The notes under the pieces are model-generated. The model saw only the letters and a list, made by a program, of their open reading frames with translations. It did no database searches and was not told where the DNA came from. Positions 5,197 through 5,304 of a stretch of DNA of 5,304 nucleotides are shown here, one piece after another (within the stretch, counting starts at the first letter, position 1; every line of letters starts with the position of its first letter). Source of the DNA: Piscirickettsiaceae bacterium (GTDB lineage Bacteria > Pseudomonadota > Gammaproteobacteria > Nitrosococcales > Methylophagaceae); the NCBI GenBank assembly GCA_030620285.1, contig JAUXFA010000109.1:1-5304 (forward strand). The letters run 5' to 3'. Both the position numbers and the translations under genes were made by a program.

Positions 5197-5304
5197 AATT
5201 ATGCTGATAACGAACAGCAATAAAGCCGCACCAGCAGTTGCCGTGACGATTGATCCGATTAATCCTCCTGTTGATATACCAAGAAGAGTAAACACAAAGC
5301 CACC
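5185..5304 (-). CDS. GlsB/YeaQ/YmgE-family stress response membrane protein, C-terminal part
   Basis: On the minus strand the frame is open from the window edge to a TAG at 5185-5187, giving the last 39 residues. They read GGFVFTLLGISTGG, LIGSIVTATAGAALLLF and a basic end, IIKKA. The Gly-rich GG..IGSIVTAT.GA segment followed by a hydrophobic helix and a KKA end is typical of the transglycosylase-associated/GlsB/YeaQ/YmgE family. These are small proteins of about 80-90 residues with three membrane helices in the inner membrane, often induced by general stress. About half of the protein, including its start and promoter, lies beyond the window. The biochemical function of the family is not established. 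The insertion sequence ends 21 bp from the stop codon, so this gene is not interrupted. Confidence 0.83.
   Translation of the reverse strand, partial: GGFVFTLLGISTGGLIGSIVTATAGAALLLFVISIIKKA

Noticed and set aside
1..5304. CRISPR array, tRNA, rRNA, toxin-antitoxin or defence system
   Set aside because: No regularly spaced repeats, no cloverleaf or rRNA-like sequence, and no recognisable toxin, nuclease or defence domain outside the transposase.

Overview
The window looks like chromosomal DNA of an AT-rich gammaproteobacterium. A marine genus of the Alteromonadales type (Shewanella, Moritella, Psychromonas or similar) is my best guess. This rests on the AT-rich base composition, a DUF748/AsmA-like envelope protein, a YpfJ-type metallopeptidase, a GlsB/YeaQ/YmgE-type membrane protein and an IS30-family element. 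The genus is inference, not read from a marker gene.

Layout. (1) Positions 1-1313 (+) hold the 3' part of a large DUF748 protein gene whose start lies outside the window. (2) Facing it on the minus strand is a probable two-gene unit, transcribed from about 2000 down to 1337. It encodes a small putative lipoprotein and then a small, very basic protein built from two copies of an Arg-Arg motif. The two convergent units meet at a weak hairpin near 1322-1338. (3) A 93-bp divergent intergenic region (1994-2086) separates this unit from three plus-strand genes: a three-helix membrane protein (2087-2482), the YpfJ-like zinc metallopeptidase (2531-3445) and a secreted Lys/Asp/Glu-rich protein with a Trp-rich tail (3486-3854). 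The gaps of 48 and 40 bp would allow co-transcription. (4) Positions 3935-5163 are a complete IS30-family insertion sequence with perfect 27-bp terminal inverted repeats and a probable 2-bp GC target duplication. (5) Positions 5185-5304 (-) are the 3' end of a GlsB/YeaQ/YmgE-family membrane protein gene that runs out of the window.

Most assignable products belong to the cell envelope: AsmA-like/DUF748, lipoprotein, membrane protein, membrane-anchored peptidase, exported protein and stress membrane protein. Nothing shows that they form a single pathway. The insertion sequence landed between two convergent gene ends, next to a terminator-like hairpin, and does not appear to break a gene.

I see no CRISPR array, tRNA, rRNA, toxin-antitoxin pair, defence cluster or phage module. 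The most unusual items are the duplicated Arg-Arg-motif small protein and the charged exported protein next to the metallopeptidase; both are small orphan proteins of unknown role. There is no gene-free stretch longer than 300 bp.
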